A DNA stretch of 64,000 nucleotides from CAVVPY01 sp963750295 (GCA_963750295.1 CAVVPY010000001.1:1736001-1800000), one strand, 5' to 3'; shown: positions 51,357 through 60,621, counted from the stretch's first letter. Made by a program: numbers and translations. Notes: generated by a model from the letters alone, not told the origin.

Positions 51357-52562
51357 ATGGCCCCGATGCGCCGCCTGGCCGCCGTCCTCACGGCAGGCCT
51401 GGCGCTCGCCGGATGCGGGTCGGCGGGCGGCTCGGCGCCGCCGACCTGGAAGCCGAAACCGTCCTTCCAGGGCGAGAACTTCGACCCGCGCGGCCGCCAG
51501 CCGATCGCACCCGCGCGTCCCTCGGGCGCTCCGGGCACGCCCACCCCGTCGTCGTCCGCGCCGCGTGCCGGTGACAAGGACCCGAACGTCGTCGCGACCG
51601 GCCTGAACGCGCCGACCGGAATTGCGCTCCTGCCGGACAACACCGCGCTCGTCGGGGAGCGGACGACGGGACGGATCGTCCGAGTGCAGCCGCTGCCCCG
51701 GCAGCCTGTGCGCACCGTTCGCACCATTGGCGGGCTGTCGACGAGCGGTGGGGGCGGCCTGCTCGATCTCGCCGTGTCGCCGAACTACGCGCAGGACAAG
51801 CTGATCTTCGCCTACCTGACCACGCCGACCGATAACCGCGTCGTCGACTTCACCTTGGACGGTCCGGTCACACCGGTGCTCACCGGGATCCCGCGCGGCA
51901 CCAGTGACAATGTCGGGCGGATCGCCTTCCAGGCCGACGGCAGCCTGCTGGTGGGGACCGGCGATGCGGGCCGAGCCGCGCTCGCCGACGATCCCACCAG
52001 CCTGGCGGGCAAGGTGCTGCGGGTGACCGACATCGGGGCCGCGGCGCGGGGCAACCCGACCCCCGGCTCGAAGGTGTGGACGAGCGGCCACCGACGCGTG
52101 GACGGCCTGTGCCCGATGCCGAATGCCGCGTTGGTGTTCGAGACCGAGAGCCGCCCGCTTGCGCCGTCGGACCCGGTGAACCTGCTGCGGCCCGGCACGT
52201 CCTTCGGCTGGCCGCGTCCTGACACCGATTACCAGCGCCCGGTGGTCACCCTCCCCCAGACCAGCCGTTCGCCCGGCGGCTGCGCTGTGCTCGACGATCG
52301 GCTGTTCGTGACCTCCCTCGACGGGACCGCCCTGCTGGGAGCGCGCATCGCAACCGACAGCCGGGGCGCACCGATCGGCGTCGCGGACTTCGCAGTGGCG
52401 CTGCGCGGCGTGTACGGGCGGCTGTTGACGGTCGTCGCCGCCACCGACGGCGCGCTGTGGCTCACGACCTCGAACCGGGACGGCCACGGCATCCCGACCG
52501 GTGATGACGAGCGGGTGCTGCGCATCATCCCGTCCGGTGGCAACACCGGCGACGCGACATGA
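51357..52562 (+). CDS. LppZ-like lipoprotein, glucose/sorbosone dehydrogenase fold
   Basis: 401 residues. MRRLAAVLTAGLALAGCGSA is a lipoprotein signal with lipobox LAGC, then a Pro/Ser-rich linker. The rest is a six-bladed propeller of the PQQ-dependent sugar dehydrogenase family: VATGLNAPTGIALLPDNTAL, GGLLDLAVSPNYAQDKLIFA and GRIAFQADGSLLVGTGDAG. It corresponds to lppZ in the syntenic mycobacterial block. Whether it binds PQQ or is catalytic is unknown. The ATG at 51357 fits a leaderless start; an ATG at 51366 is the alternative. It overlaps the next gene by 4 bp. Confidence 0.87.
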   Translation: MAPMRRLAAVLTAGLALAGCGSAGGSAPPTWKPKPSFQGENFDPRGRQPIAPARPSGAPGTPTPSSSAPRAGDKDPNVVATGLNAPTGIALLPDNTALVGERTTGRIVRVQPLPRQPVRTVRTIGGLSTSGGGGLLDLAVSPNYAQDKLIFAYLTTPTDNRVVDFTLDGPVTPVLTGIPRGTSDNVGRIAFQADGSLLVGTGDAGRAALADDPTSLAGKVLRVTDIGAAARGNPTPGSKVWTSGHRRVDGLCPMPNAALVFETESRPLAPSDPVNLLRPGTSFGWPRPDTDYQRPVVTLPQTSRSPGGCAVLDDRLFVTSLDGTALLGARIATDSRGAPIGVADFAVALRGVYGRLLTVVAATDGALWLTTSNRDGHGIPTGDDERVLRIIPSGGNTGDAT

Positions 52563-53455
52563 GCCGCGCGCAACGGATCGTCTCGCTGCTGCCCTCGGCG
52601 ACCGAGATCGTGTACGCGCTCGGTGCTGCCGACCGCCTGGTCGGGGTCACGTTCGAGTGCGACGAGCCGCCGCAGGCGCGCACCGACAAGACGGTCGTCG
52701 TCGGTGGCCGGGACACCAGCGCGATGACGCCGGCCGAGATCGACGCCTACGTCCGCGCGCAGGCCATGGCCGGCGCGGACCTGTACCACCTGCACCGCGA
52801 CGCGCTGGCCGGACTCGACCCGGATCTCGTCCTCACCCAGGACCTCTGCTGGGTGTGCGCCCTGCCGTCAGCGACGGTGTCGGACGCGTTGGACTTCCTC
52901 GGCTGCACGGCCGAGGTGATCGCCCTCGACCCGCACTCGCTCGAGGACGTGCTGCAGACGATCGACACGGTGGGCGCAGCCACCGACACCGTCGAGCGGG
53001 CCACTGCCCTCGTGTCGGCACTGCGCGCCCGCCTGGCGGTGCTCCTGGCAGCCGTGGCCGGGCGCCCTCGACGCCGGGTCGCGGTCGTCGAATGGGTCGA
53101 CCCGCCGTTTCCCGGCGGCCACTGGGTGCCCGACCTGGTCGCTGCCGCCGGCGGCGAGCCGGTGGCGGCGCTGGCCGGGCGGCGCTCGCAGCAGTGGACG
53201 TGGGACGCGTTCCGGTCCGCAGCACCGGACGTCGTCCTGGTCGCACCCTGCGGGTACCACCTGGACGGCGCTGCCGAGCAGGCGAGCGTGGTGGCGCAGC
53301 AACTTCCCGGTGCCGAGGTCTGGGCCATCGACGGCGACGGCCTCGTCGTCCGCCCCGGCCCGCGGCTGGTCGACGGGGTCGAAGCGATCGCCTCGATCCT
53401 GCATCCGGACGTGGTCGCGCCGCGCCCGGCGACCGTACGTCGCATCCGCCCGTGA
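52559..53455 (+). CDS. Cobalamin-binding/BtuF-like periplasmic-binding-fold protein
   Basis: 298 residues. RIVSLLPSATEIVYALGAAD and LVGVTFECDEPP are the BtuF/FepB-type N-lobe motifs. DLVLTQDLCWVCALPSATVS and VVEWVDPPFPGGHWVPDLVA follow. There is no signal peptide or lipobox, so it is probably cytosolic, unlike transport binding proteins. Similar signal-less 'cobalamin-binding' proteins are common in actinobacteria; ligand unknown. Coupled by 4-bp overlaps to the lipoprotein gene before and the FhuF-like gene after. Confidence 0.82.
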   Translation: MSRAQRIVSLLPSATEIVYALGAADRLVGVTFECDEPPQARTDKTVVVGGRDTSAMTPAEIDAYVRAQAMAGADLYHLHRDALAGLDPDLVLTQDLCWVCALPSATVSDALDFLGCTAEVIALDPHSLEDVLQTIDTVGAATDTVERATALVSALRARLAVLLAAVAGRPRRRVAVVEWVDPPFPGGHWVPDLVAAAGGEPVAALAGRRSQQWTWDAFRSAAPDVVLVAPCGYHLDGAAEQASVVAQQLPGAEVWAIDGDGLVVRPGPRLVDGVEAIASILHPDVVAPRPATVRRIRP

Positions 53456-54168
53456 GCGTCGCGGCCGGCGACGTGCTCGACCAAGTCGCCTCAGTCGGCG
53501 AGTTCTTCGCCCTCGAGCGCGCGCCCACCGGGCCCGAGTGGGTTCGGCTGGGCGTCCTCACCACGGACCCGGCCGTGCTCGAGCAGCGGGTCGCGCGGCT
53601 GCGGGACGCGCTCGCTGTCTCGGCGCGGTGCGATCGCGCGGCCGTGCCGGTCCGGACCGCTGCCTCGATGGACCTGCAAGCGCTGGCTGCGCGGGTCCTG
53701 TCGCCGGCGATCGGCGGGTGCGCGCTGGCTGGGCTGTGCCCCACCTTCACGCTGGACGCGCTGTGCTGGCAGCCGGGCCGGCCACACCTGGCCCTGACCG
53801 CGACCACGCTCCGATCAGCCTCGTCGACCTCGCTGGCCGCTGAGGCGCTGCGGTCCGGCGTGCTCGAACCGGTGCTCGTACCGCTCGTCGGCGCGTACGC
53901 GGCCCAGTTCCGGCTGTCGCTGCGCGTGCTATGGGGCAACGTCGCCTCGGCCGCCGGCGGCAGCACGGCGGTGCTCGAGGCGGGCCGGCTCCCGACGGTC
54001 CACCCGCCGCAGGCGCTCGTCGCGGACCTGTGCTCGGCCGACGTCCTGCGCCCGACGGTGCGCGCGACGCGGCCCCGCTTCCTGCGCAACAGCTGCTGCC
54101 TCTACTACCGCGTCCCCCGCGCCGACATGTGCGGCGACTGCGTCCTCACCCGCCGCCGCTCGGCCTGA
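53452..54168 (+). CDS. (2Fe-2S)-binding protein, FhuF-like
   Basis: 238 residues from the GTG at 53452, overlapping the previous stop. The C-terminus FLRNSCCLYYRVPRADMCGD, then CVL, gives CC-x10-C-x2-C, the 2Fe-2S cluster motif of FhuF-type siderophore-iron reductases. The N-terminal part is unlike enterobacterial FhuF but usual for actinobacterial members. Probably a cytosolic ferric-siderophore reductase. With the BtuF-like gene it suggests a cofactor- or iron-related role for this operon. Confidence 0.82.
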   Translation: MSVAAGDVLDQVASVGEFFALERAPTGPEWVRLGVLTTDPAVLEQRVARLRDALAVSARCDRAAVPVRTAASMDLQALAARVLSPAIGGCALAGLCPTFTLDALCWQPGRPHLALTATTLRSASSTSLAAEALRSGVLEPVLVPLVGAYAAQFRLSLRVLWGNVASAAGGSTAVLEAGRLPTVHPPQALVADLCSADVLRPTVRATRPRFLRNSCCLYYRVPRADMCGDCVLTRRRSA

Positions 54169-54181
54169 GCCGGGACCGCGG

Positions 54182-54916
54182 TCAGACGCCGTAGCCGCCG
54201 TCGACGTCGAGCTTCTGGCCGGTGACGAAGCCGGCCCGGTCGGACGCGAGGAAGCAGACGGCCTCGGCGATGTCGAGCGCCGAGCCGAACCGGTCCAGCG
54301 GGATGTTCGCGCGAGCGACGTCGAGTGCCCGCTGATCCAGCTCGCCGGTCCCGATCAGCCGTTGCGCCATCCCATCGGTCAGCATGCCCGGCCCGACACA
54401 GTTGGCGCGCACGCCGAAGCGTCCCTCCTCAGCGGCGATCGCACGCACCAGCGCCTCGACCGCGGCCTTGGGCACGGACGACAGGCCGTCCCGAACCGGG
54501 AAGCGGGACGTGGCCGCGGTGGTGACCGCGACGATGCTGCCCCGGGACGAGCGCAGATGCGGCAGCGCCGGCTGCACGACCCGGAAGAAGCCGGCGGAGT
54601 CGGCGGCGAGTTGGTCGGCCAGCACGTCCGGGTCGACCCGGGACAGGTGCCGCATCGGCACGTGCGGGCCGGCGGCATAGACGAGCGTGTGGATGCCGCC
54701 CCCTTCGGCCGAGACGGTGTCGACCACCGCCCGGCAGTTCGGCGCGTCGAGCAGGTCGAGGCGGTAACACCGCTCGGCCGCCGGCGCGGGCGGGGTGCGG
54801 TAGGTGCCCGCGACCCGGCTGCCGCGGGCGGTGAGCAGCTCGGCAATGACCGACCCGAGACCACCGCTCGCACCGATGACCAGCGCCACGCCGTCTCGAC
54901 CGGCGAACTCGCTCAT
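54182..54916 (-). CDS. SDR-family oxidoreductase (FabG-like)
   Basis: 244 residues. LVIGASGGLGSVIAELLTAR is the cofactor motif and VYAAGPHVPMRHLS the NAG equivalent. The active site is atypical: GLSSVPKAAVEALVRAIAAE has Lys in place but Val-Pro where the catalytic Tyr normally stands, so classical catalysis is doubtful. DRFGSALDIAEAVCFLASDR and FVTGQKLDVDGGYGV form the usual C-terminus. It overlaps the upstream membrane protein gene by 4 bp. Confidence 0.8.
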   Translation of the reverse strand: MSEFAGRDGVALVIGASGGLGSVIAELLTARGSRVAGTYRTPPAPAAERCYRLDLLDAPNCRAVVDTVSAEGGGIHTLVYAAGPHVPMRHLSRVDPDVLADQLAADSAGFFRVVQPALPHLRSSRGSIVAVTTAATSRFPVRDGLSSVPKAAVEALVRAIAAEEGRFGVRANCVGPGMLTDGMAQRLIGTGELDQRALDVARANIPLDRFGSALDIAEAVCFLASDRAGFVTGQKLDVDGGYGV

Positions 54917-55428
54917 GCTGTGTCGGCCGGGTCGCGCTCACGGACCGCGTGGCGCAGTTGCTCGATGTTGTCGCGGAGCAGGTCGGACACCAACTCGTCG
55001 GTACGCGGGTCCACCAGCACCTCGAGGATCACCCGCAGCGCCGCCTCGGTGACCTGCTCGATGAGCGCGTCGTGAAAGGGCAGCAAGCCGATCGCCCGCG
55101 CACTCGGATCAGCCTTGATCTTCTCGGCGAACATCTCTTTGAGCTGCTCGCGGTTCTCTTCCAGCGCGGACGCGACGTTGCGGGTGTAGTGGCCGGTACG
55201 CAGCACCTCCGCGACCTCGTCGAGCACAGCGATCGTGATCGGCTTCTTGATCACCGCCACCACCCGCTCCGAGGTCCGGTTGATCGCCCGGACGACGAAT
55301 GGCTCCCGCAGTCCGCGGCGCATCAGGATGCGGCCCAGAAACGCCGCGATAACCGACAGCACGACGAGCGCGGCGGTCACGACCAGCACCCAGGTGCCGG
55401 TCGTGTAGTCCGGCACGCTCAGCATCAC
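54913..55428 (-). CDS. Single-pass membrane protein of unknown function
   Basis: 171 residues. One N-terminal helix (WVLVVTAALVVLSVIAAFLG) is followed by a cytosolic helical domain: VVRAINRTSERVVAVIKKPI, YTRNVASALEENREQLKEMF and TEAALRVILEVLVDPRTDEL. No family is recognised. It is flanked by 4-bp overlaps with the propeller-protein gene upstream and the SDR downstream, so three genes form one unit. The amphipathic helices suggest a scaffold or lipid contact, with no more that can be said. Confidence 0.75.
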   Translation of the reverse strand: MMLSVPDYTTGTWVLVVTAALVVLSVIAAFLGRILMRRGLREPFVVRAINRTSERVVAVIKKPITIAVLDEVAEVLRTGHYTRNVASALEENREQLKEMFAEKIKADPSARAIGLLPFHDALIEQVTEAALRVILEVLVDPRTDELVSDLLRDNIEQLRHAVRERDPADTA

Positions 55429-56533
55429 GAGCGGGATCCGCCACGCCGGCGCACTTCGAACAGCCCCACCCCGACGATCGCGATCGCGGCGATACTGGCC
55501 AGCCAGTAGATCCCGGCCCGGTCGGTGTCGGTCGACGTCGAGGACGCCGAAGACGACGAGGACGGGGACGAGGAGGGGACGGGGACGGGGACGGGGACGG
55601 GGACGCTGACGGAGTGGTCCGGGTCAGTAACGCCGCCGGGATCGCGAGGCGATACACGGTGGACTTGGCGCCCTCTGAGTCGATCAGGATGCTCCCGCCC
55701 GACAGGCAGATCCCCTCCCCCTGCGGTTGGCGCGGCAGCGGCACCCGGTACGGGCGCTTCTGCAATGCGGACGCCAGGTTGCCGTCGGTGATCGACCACA
55801 GGTAGGCGTCGGTGTAGGTGCGCACGGCAAGCAGCGTCCCGTTCCGCGAGATGTCGGCGCCGGTCGCGGTGAGCTGTCCGTACGGCGCGAACGGGCCGGG
55901 CGTGCCGGTGAACCGGAAGCGGATCGACCCGACCTTGCGCAGGGTACGGACCGCGCCCGCGTCCGGCCCCGCCGGCGCGGCGTACACGGTCGAGGGCTGG
56001 GTGATCGTCTTCGTCACCAGGTACGGCACGCCGGCCGGTGAGACGGCCAACGACTCGGAGTCGACCGGGCCGCCGGGGTAGCGCAGCCGCCAGATGTCGG
56101 GAGCACCTGTCGTCAGCGTTGCCTCGGACGCGTTTCGGTCGACCTTCGGTTCGTCGACGCGGTACAGCTCGACGTGGTCACGCTTGCGCTCGTTGTCGCC
56201 GATGTCGGCCAGCCAGACCGAGGAGGTGCCGTTCGCGTCCGGCGCGACTGCGATGTCCTCCCAGTCGACCGCCTTGACGCCGGGCAGGGTGTACTGCGCG
56301 AGGATCTCCCCGCTCGAGGAGTCCAGCGCGAAGAACCGCGCCGAGTCGCCGCTGTCGTTCTGGACGTAGACGACGCCCGCCGACACCACCCCCGCCGCGA
56401 TCCCGCTCACCTCGTGCAGGCGGGGATCGGTCACGGTGAACAGCGGCCGGGGCGTGGCCACAGCTGGGTCCGCACCGGCGACCACCACAACGGCAAAGGT
56501 CAGCGCGGTGAGCAGAGCAGGACGGGACAGCAT
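55425..56533 (-). pseudogene. Secreted beta-propeller protein with C-terminal membrane anchor, frameshifted
   Basis: The frame from the ATG at 56533 begins with a signal peptide (ALLTALTFAVVVVAGADPAV) and continues as a propeller: PRLHEVSGIAAGVVSAGVVY, VQNDSGDSARFFALDSSSGE, and DWEDIAVAPDANGTSSVWLA. It reaches a Ser-Pro repeat near 55570-55600. The natural end, SSSPSSSSSASSTSTDTDRA, then GIYWLASIAAIAIVGVGLFE and RRRGG, lies in the next frame and stops at 55425, overlapping the next gene. The span of 1109 nt is one base short, so one missing C in the GTCCCC hexamer array explains it. The product is probably a membrane-anchored envelope protein if corrected. Confidence 0.78.
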
Positions 56534-56588
56534 CACCCGATCGTTGCAGGATCGCCGCCGCTGTGGGGGCGACTCGCGCCGATCCGGC

Positions 56589-57230
56589 TCAGAACTTCCT
56601 CGCCACGGCACGCGCCAGTTCGAGGGCGCTGAACGAGGTGTCGTCGCGTTGCGTGTGCACGACGACCAGCACCTGACCGGCCGCGAACACGCAGGCCCAG
56701 TCCCGCGCGCCGTCCGGGCCGTAGAACCGCGTCCGGAACAACACGCCGTCGACTCCGCGGACGAGGTCCTGCTTGCCGATCGGCTGACCGCCCGCGCGGC
56801 CGGTGAGCACCATCGCCGCGTAGGCGGCGGCCGGCGTCGCGAACCGCCGGACGAGGATGTCGGCGATCGCGCGGTACGGGTCGGCATAGAAGTAGAACCG
56901 GCAGCCGACCGGATCGCTGGTCGTGAGCACGGTCGTGCGGTACACGTGGCTGCCGACGATGTCGGCGACGCTGGGCGAACCGTCCTGCTCGGCGGATGCG
57001 ATGTACGGGCACCGCTTCTCGATCTCGCCGCGTCGGGGGCGAGCGCCTGGCGGCAGCGGCGCGACGCTCGTCGGCGCGGGCGGGGTGAACGACACCGACG
57101 GCGTGCGGGTGAGCGTTTCGGTCTCGAAGATCGTCCGGTCGCTCGGCCGTGGAGCGGGCGTTGCCGACGTGCACGCCGCGAGCACCAACCCGACGAGCAC
57201 GGTCGAGGCGGTGAGCCGAACCGCACGCAC
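56589..57230 (-). CDS. Lipoprotein (DUF2020-like)
   Basis: 213 residues from the GTG at 57230, 4 nt after the gatB stop. RLTASTVLVGLVLAACTSAT is a lipoprotein signal with lipobox LAAC. The mature part has two Cys pairs and the conserved block KRCPYIASAEQDGSPSVADI and VGCRFYFYADPYRAIADILV, reminiscent of DUF2020. Its position directly after gatB matches the lipoprotein/hypothetical gene between lppZ and gatB in mycobacteria. Function unknown; family assignment moderate. Confidence 0.75.
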   Translation of the reverse strand: MRAVRLTASTVLVGLVLAACTSATPAPRPSDRTIFETETLTRTPSVSFTPPAPTSVAPLPPGARPRRGEIEKRCPYIASAEQDGSPSVADIVGSHVYRTTVLTTSDPVGCRFYFYADPYRAIADILVRRFATPAAAYAAMVLTGRAGGQPIGKQDLVRGVDGVLFRTRFYGPDGARDWACVFAAGQVLVVVHTQRDDTSFSALELARAVARKF

Positions 57231-57234
57231 GGCG

Positions 57235-58716
57235 CTACTCGCCGACGCCGAGACGCTGCAGCAAGATCGCTTTGACGGCTGCGGCGTCGGCCTGACCACG
57301 GGTCGCCTTCATCACTGCACCGACGAGCACGCCGACCGCCGGCAGCTTGCCACCGCGAACCTTCTCGGCGATGTCCGGGTTGGCCGCGATTGCTGCGTCC
57401 GCGGCGGTCTCGAGGGCTCCGCTGTCCGAGACGACCTGCAGGTCGCGGGCGGCGACGACGGCGTCGACGTCCGACCCCGTTTCCAGTACGCCGTCCACCG
57501 CCTGCCGGGCCAGCGCAGTCGACAGCGACCCGTCGGCCACCAACGCGATGATCCGTGCGACCTGCACCGGGTCCACGCCCAGATCGGCCGGTTCGACCTC
57601 GCGCTCGTTCGCCTTCTGGGCGAGGTAGCCCAGCCACCAGTTGCGCGCCTCGCCGATGGGCGCGCCGGCCTGCACGGTGGCGCCGACGAGGTCGACGACT
57701 CCGGCGTTGGCCATCTGCAGCATGTCCTCGGCGCTGACGCCCAGCGATGCGCTCAGCCGCGCGCGGCGCGCGGCCGGCAGTTCCGGCAGCGCGAGGCGCA
57801 ACTGCTCGACCTCGCTGGGGTCCGGCGCGATCGGGACGAGATCAGGCTCGGGGAAGTACCGGTAGTCGGTCGCTTCCTCCTTGCTGCGGCCCGGTCGGGT
57901 GTCGCCGGTGGTCTCGGAGAAGTGCCGCGTCTCTTGCACGATCCGCTCCCCGGCTTCGAGCAGGGCGGCCTGGCGCAGGATCTCGGACCGGACGGCCCGC
58001 TCGACCGAGCGCAGCGAGTTGACGTTCTTGGTCTCGGTGCGCGTCCCCCACTCCGCACCCGGGCGGTTCAGCGAGGTGTTGACATCGCAGCGCAGGGAGC
58101 CCTCCTCCATCCGCACGTCGCTCACCCCGAGCGTGCGCAGGATGTCGCGGAGTTCGCTCACGTACGCGCGCGCGACCTCCGGGGCGAGCCCGCCGGTCCC
58201 GGGAACCGGCTTGGTGACGATCTCGACGAGAGGGATACCGGCGCGGTTGTAGTCGACGAGGGAGTACTCCGCGCCGTGGATGCGCCCCGACGTCCCCACA
58301 TGAGTGTTCTTGCCGGTGTCCTCCTCGAGGTGCACCCGCTCGATGCCGATCCGGTACGTCCGGCCGCCGAGGTCGACGTCCAGGTAGCCGTCGGTGCAGA
58401 GCGGTTCGTCGTACTGCGAGGTCTGGAAGTTCTTCGGCATGTCCGGGTAGAAGTAGTTCTTCCGCGCGAAGCGGCACCACGTCGCGATCGAACAGTTCAG
58501 GGCCAGCCCGATGCTGATCGTGGATTCGATCGCCCGCCGGTTCGCCACCGGCAGCGCGCCCGGCAGGCCGAGGCAGGTCGGGCACGTCTGCGTGTTCGGG
58601 TCGGCCCCGAAGGTCGTCGAGCAGCCACAGAACATCTTCGACGCAGTTCCCAGTTCGACGTGCGTCTCGAGTCCGATTACCGGCTCGAACCGTTCCAGCA
58701 CCTCGGCGTAGTCCAT
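57235..58716 (-). CDS. gatB: Asp/Glu-tRNA amidotransferase subunit B
   Basis: 493 residues from the ATG at 58716, one base after the gatA stop. VIGLETHVELGTASKMFCGC holds the metal and catalytic residues, with CPTCLGLPGALPVANRRAIE behind it. KNYFYPDMPKNFQTSQYDEP and DYNRAGIPLVEIVTKP are GatB hallmarks. The C-terminal tail domain that touches tRNA is complete (LLQRLGVGE). It activates misacylated Glu-tRNA(Gln) for amidation. Confidence 0.96.
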   Translation of the reverse strand: MDYAEVLERFEPVIGLETHVELGTASKMFCGCSTTFGADPNTQTCPTCLGLPGALPVANRRAIESTISIGLALNCSIATWCRFARKNYFYPDMPKNFQTSQYDEPLCTDGYLDVDLGGRTYRIGIERVHLEEDTGKNTHVGTSGRIHGAEYSLVDYNRAGIPLVEIVTKPVPGTGGLAPEVARAYVSELRDILRTLGVSDVRMEEGSLRCDVNTSLNRPGAEWGTRTETKNVNSLRSVERAVRSEILRQAALLEAGERIVQETRHFSETTGDTRPGRSKEEATDYRYFPEPDLVPIAPDPSEVEQLRLALPELPAARRARLSASLGVSAEDMLQMANAGVVDLVGATVQAGAPIGEARNWWLGYLAQKANEREVEPADLGVDPVQVARIIALVADGSLSTALARQAVDGVLETGSDVDAVVAARDLQVVSDSGALETAADAAIAANPDIAEKVRGGKLPAVGVLVGAVMKATRGQADAAAVKAILLQRLGVGE

Positions 58717-58717
58717 C

Positions 58718-60214
58718 TCAGCGCTCCAACGGGGCGGCGCCGAGTTCCGGCGGGGTGAGCGGCGGGACGGCAACCTCGAACGCGGCGGCGACCCGGAAGC
58801 AGCGGTCGTCGGCGAGCGTCGGGGCCATGATCTGCAGGCCGACCGGCAACCCCTCGGACAACCCGCAGGGCACCGAGATCGCGGGCGTCCCGGCCAGCGA
58901 TGCAGGCAGCGTGCACAAGTCGTTGACGTACATCGCCATCGGATCGGCCGACCGCTCGCCGATGCCGAAGGCGACGAACGGTGAACTCGGCGAGACGAGC
59001 ACGTCCGCCTGGGCGAACGCTGCCTCGAAGTCCCGGACGATGAGCGTGCGCACCTTCTGCGCCTGCCCGTAGTAGGCGTCGTAGTAGCCCGACGACAGGG
59101 CGTAGGTGCCGATCATGATCCGGCGTTTGACCTCGGCGCCGAACCCGGCCTCGCGGGTGAGCGACATGACGTCCTCGAGCGAGGTGTCGCCGTCGTCGCC
59201 GACGCGCAGTCCGTACCGCACCGCGTCGAAGCGGGCGAGGTTGGACGAGCACTCGCTCGGCGCGATCAGGTAGTACGCCGGCAGCGCGTACTCGAAGTGC
59301 GGGCACGACACCTCGACGATCTCGGCGCCGAGGTCCTTCAGCGTCGCCACGGCCGCGTCGAAGCTCGCGAGCACGCCCGCCTGGTAGCCCTCACCCCCGA
59401 GTTCGCGCACCACGCCGACGCGTACGCCGCTGAGGTCGCCGGCCGCCCCGGCACGTGCCTGCCCGGCTGCATCGAAGCGCGCCTGCGGGATCGACGTGGA
59501 GTCCAGCGGGTCGTGCCCGTGCAGCACGTCGTAGAGCAGCGCGGCATCGAGCACGGTGCGACCGAACGGGCCGGCCTGGTCGAGCGAGGACGAGAACGCG
59601 ATCAGGCCGTATCTCGACACCGCGCCGTAGGTCGGTTTGAACCCGACGATGCCGGTGACCGCGGCCGGCTGGCGGATCGACCCGCCGGTGTCGGTTCCGA
59701 TCGACAGCGGTGCCTCGAAGGCGGCGACCGCCGCGGACGAGCCGCCCGACGAGCCGCCCGGGATCCGCGCGAGATCCCAGGGGTTGTGGGTCGGGCCGTA
59801 GGCGGAGTTCTCGGTCGACGAGCCCATCGCGAACTCGTCCATGTTGGTCTTGCCGAGCATCACGATGCCCGCGTCCTTGACGCGGCGGGTGATCGTCGCG
59901 TCGTACGGCGGTACCCAGCCCTCGAGGATCCGCGACCCCGCGGTCGTCGGCAGGCCCTTGGTCACGACGACGTCCTTCATCGCGAGCGGCACCCCGGCCA
60001 GCGGTCCCAGCGCGTCCCCGGCTGCCCGCCGGGCGTCGACGGCCCGCGCTGCATCCAGTGCGCCGGCGGTGTCGACGTGCAGGAATGCGTGCACCTGGTC
60101 ATCGACCGCGCCGATGCGATCGAGGTGCGCCTGCGCGACCTCGGCGGCGCTTACCTCACCGCCGGCGATGGCGGCAGCTGTGGCCGCAGCGCTCAACCGG
60201 ACGAGCGCGGTCAT
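58718..60214 (-). CDS. gatA: Asp/Glu-tRNA amidotransferase subunit A (amidase)
   Basis: 498 residues. The amidase signature Lys is in PLAMKDVVVTKGLPTTAGSR, and the cis-Ser/Ser motif is in RIPGGSSGGSSAAVAAFEAP followed by SIGTDTGGSIRQPAAVTGIV. These make the Ser-cisSer-Lys triad that releases ammonia from glutamine. ASLAGTPAISVPCG near the end is also conserved. The ATG at 60214 overlaps the gatC stop by 4 bp. Confidence 0.96.
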   Translation of the reverse strand: MTALVRLSAAATAAAIAGGEVSAAEVAQAHLDRIGAVDDQVHAFLHVDTAGALDAARAVDARRAAGDALGPLAGVPLAMKDVVVTKGLPTTAGSRILEGWVPPYDATITRRVKDAGIVMLGKTNMDEFAMGSSTENSAYGPTHNPWDLARIPGGSSGGSSAAVAAFEAPLSIGTDTGGSIRQPAAVTGIVGFKPTYGAVSRYGLIAFSSSLDQAGPFGRTVLDAALLYDVLHGHDPLDSTSIPQARFDAAGQARAGAAGDLSGVRVGVVRELGGEGYQAGVLASFDAAVATLKDLGAEIVEVSCPHFEYALPAYYLIAPSECSSNLARFDAVRYGLRVGDDGDTSLEDVMSLTREAGFGAEVKRRIMIGTYALSSGYYDAYYGQAQKVRTLIVRDFEAAFAQADVLVSPSSPFVAFGIGERSADPMAMYVNDLCTLPASLAGTPAISVPCGLSEGLPVGLQIMAPTLADDRCFRVAAAFEVAVPPLTPPELGAAPLER

Positions 60215-60540
60215 GCTTCCTCGCTCAGGATGCGCGGGACGCGGAACTTGTCGTCCTCGACGGCGGGCGCGGCTGCGAGCACGTCCGCGCGGGGCAGGCT
60301 CGGGGTGATCTCGTCCGCGCGCAGCACGTTGGTGAGCGGCACGGCGTGCGTCGTCGGCGGGATGTCGTCGGCCGCGACCTCGCTCACGCGGGCGACCGCG
60401 CCGAGAATCACGTCCAGTTGGCCGGCGAACAGGTCCAGTTCGTCGTCGGTGACGGCGAGCCGGGCCAGCCGGGCGAGGTGGGCGACGTCGGCACGTCCGA
60501 TCCGGCCGGAACCGGCTGTGGTGGATGAGGCATCAGGCAC
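60211..60540 (-). CDS. gatC: Asp/Glu-tRNA amidotransferase subunit C
   Basis: About 109 residues. IGRADVAHLARLARLAVTDD and ELDLFAGQLDVILGAVARVS form the N-terminal helices, while PTTHAVPLTNVLRADEITPS is the conserved GatC belt that wraps A and B. It ends KFRVPRILSEEA as usual. The GTG at 60540 is preferred; an earlier start would run through the promoter region, where TAGACT lies 8 nt upstream. First gene of gatC-gatA-gatB-lipoprotein. Confidence 0.93.
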   Translation of the reverse strand: MPDASSTTAGSGRIGRADVAHLARLARLAVTDDELDLFAGQLDVILGAVARVSEVAADDIPPTTHAVPLTNVLRADEITPSLPRADVLAAAPAVEDDKFRVPRILSEEA

Positions 60541-60621
60541 GACCGCTGAGTCTACGGGCACCGGGCACGGTGATTTCGGCGGTGAGTGGCCCGGCGAAAT
60601 CACGCTGACACACCGCTGCGG

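Noticed and set aside
55109..57637. A very long minus-strand open frame of 842 codons
   Set aside because: It strings together antisense and out-of-frame parts of three genes; only the 55.6-56.5 kb part has real protein features.
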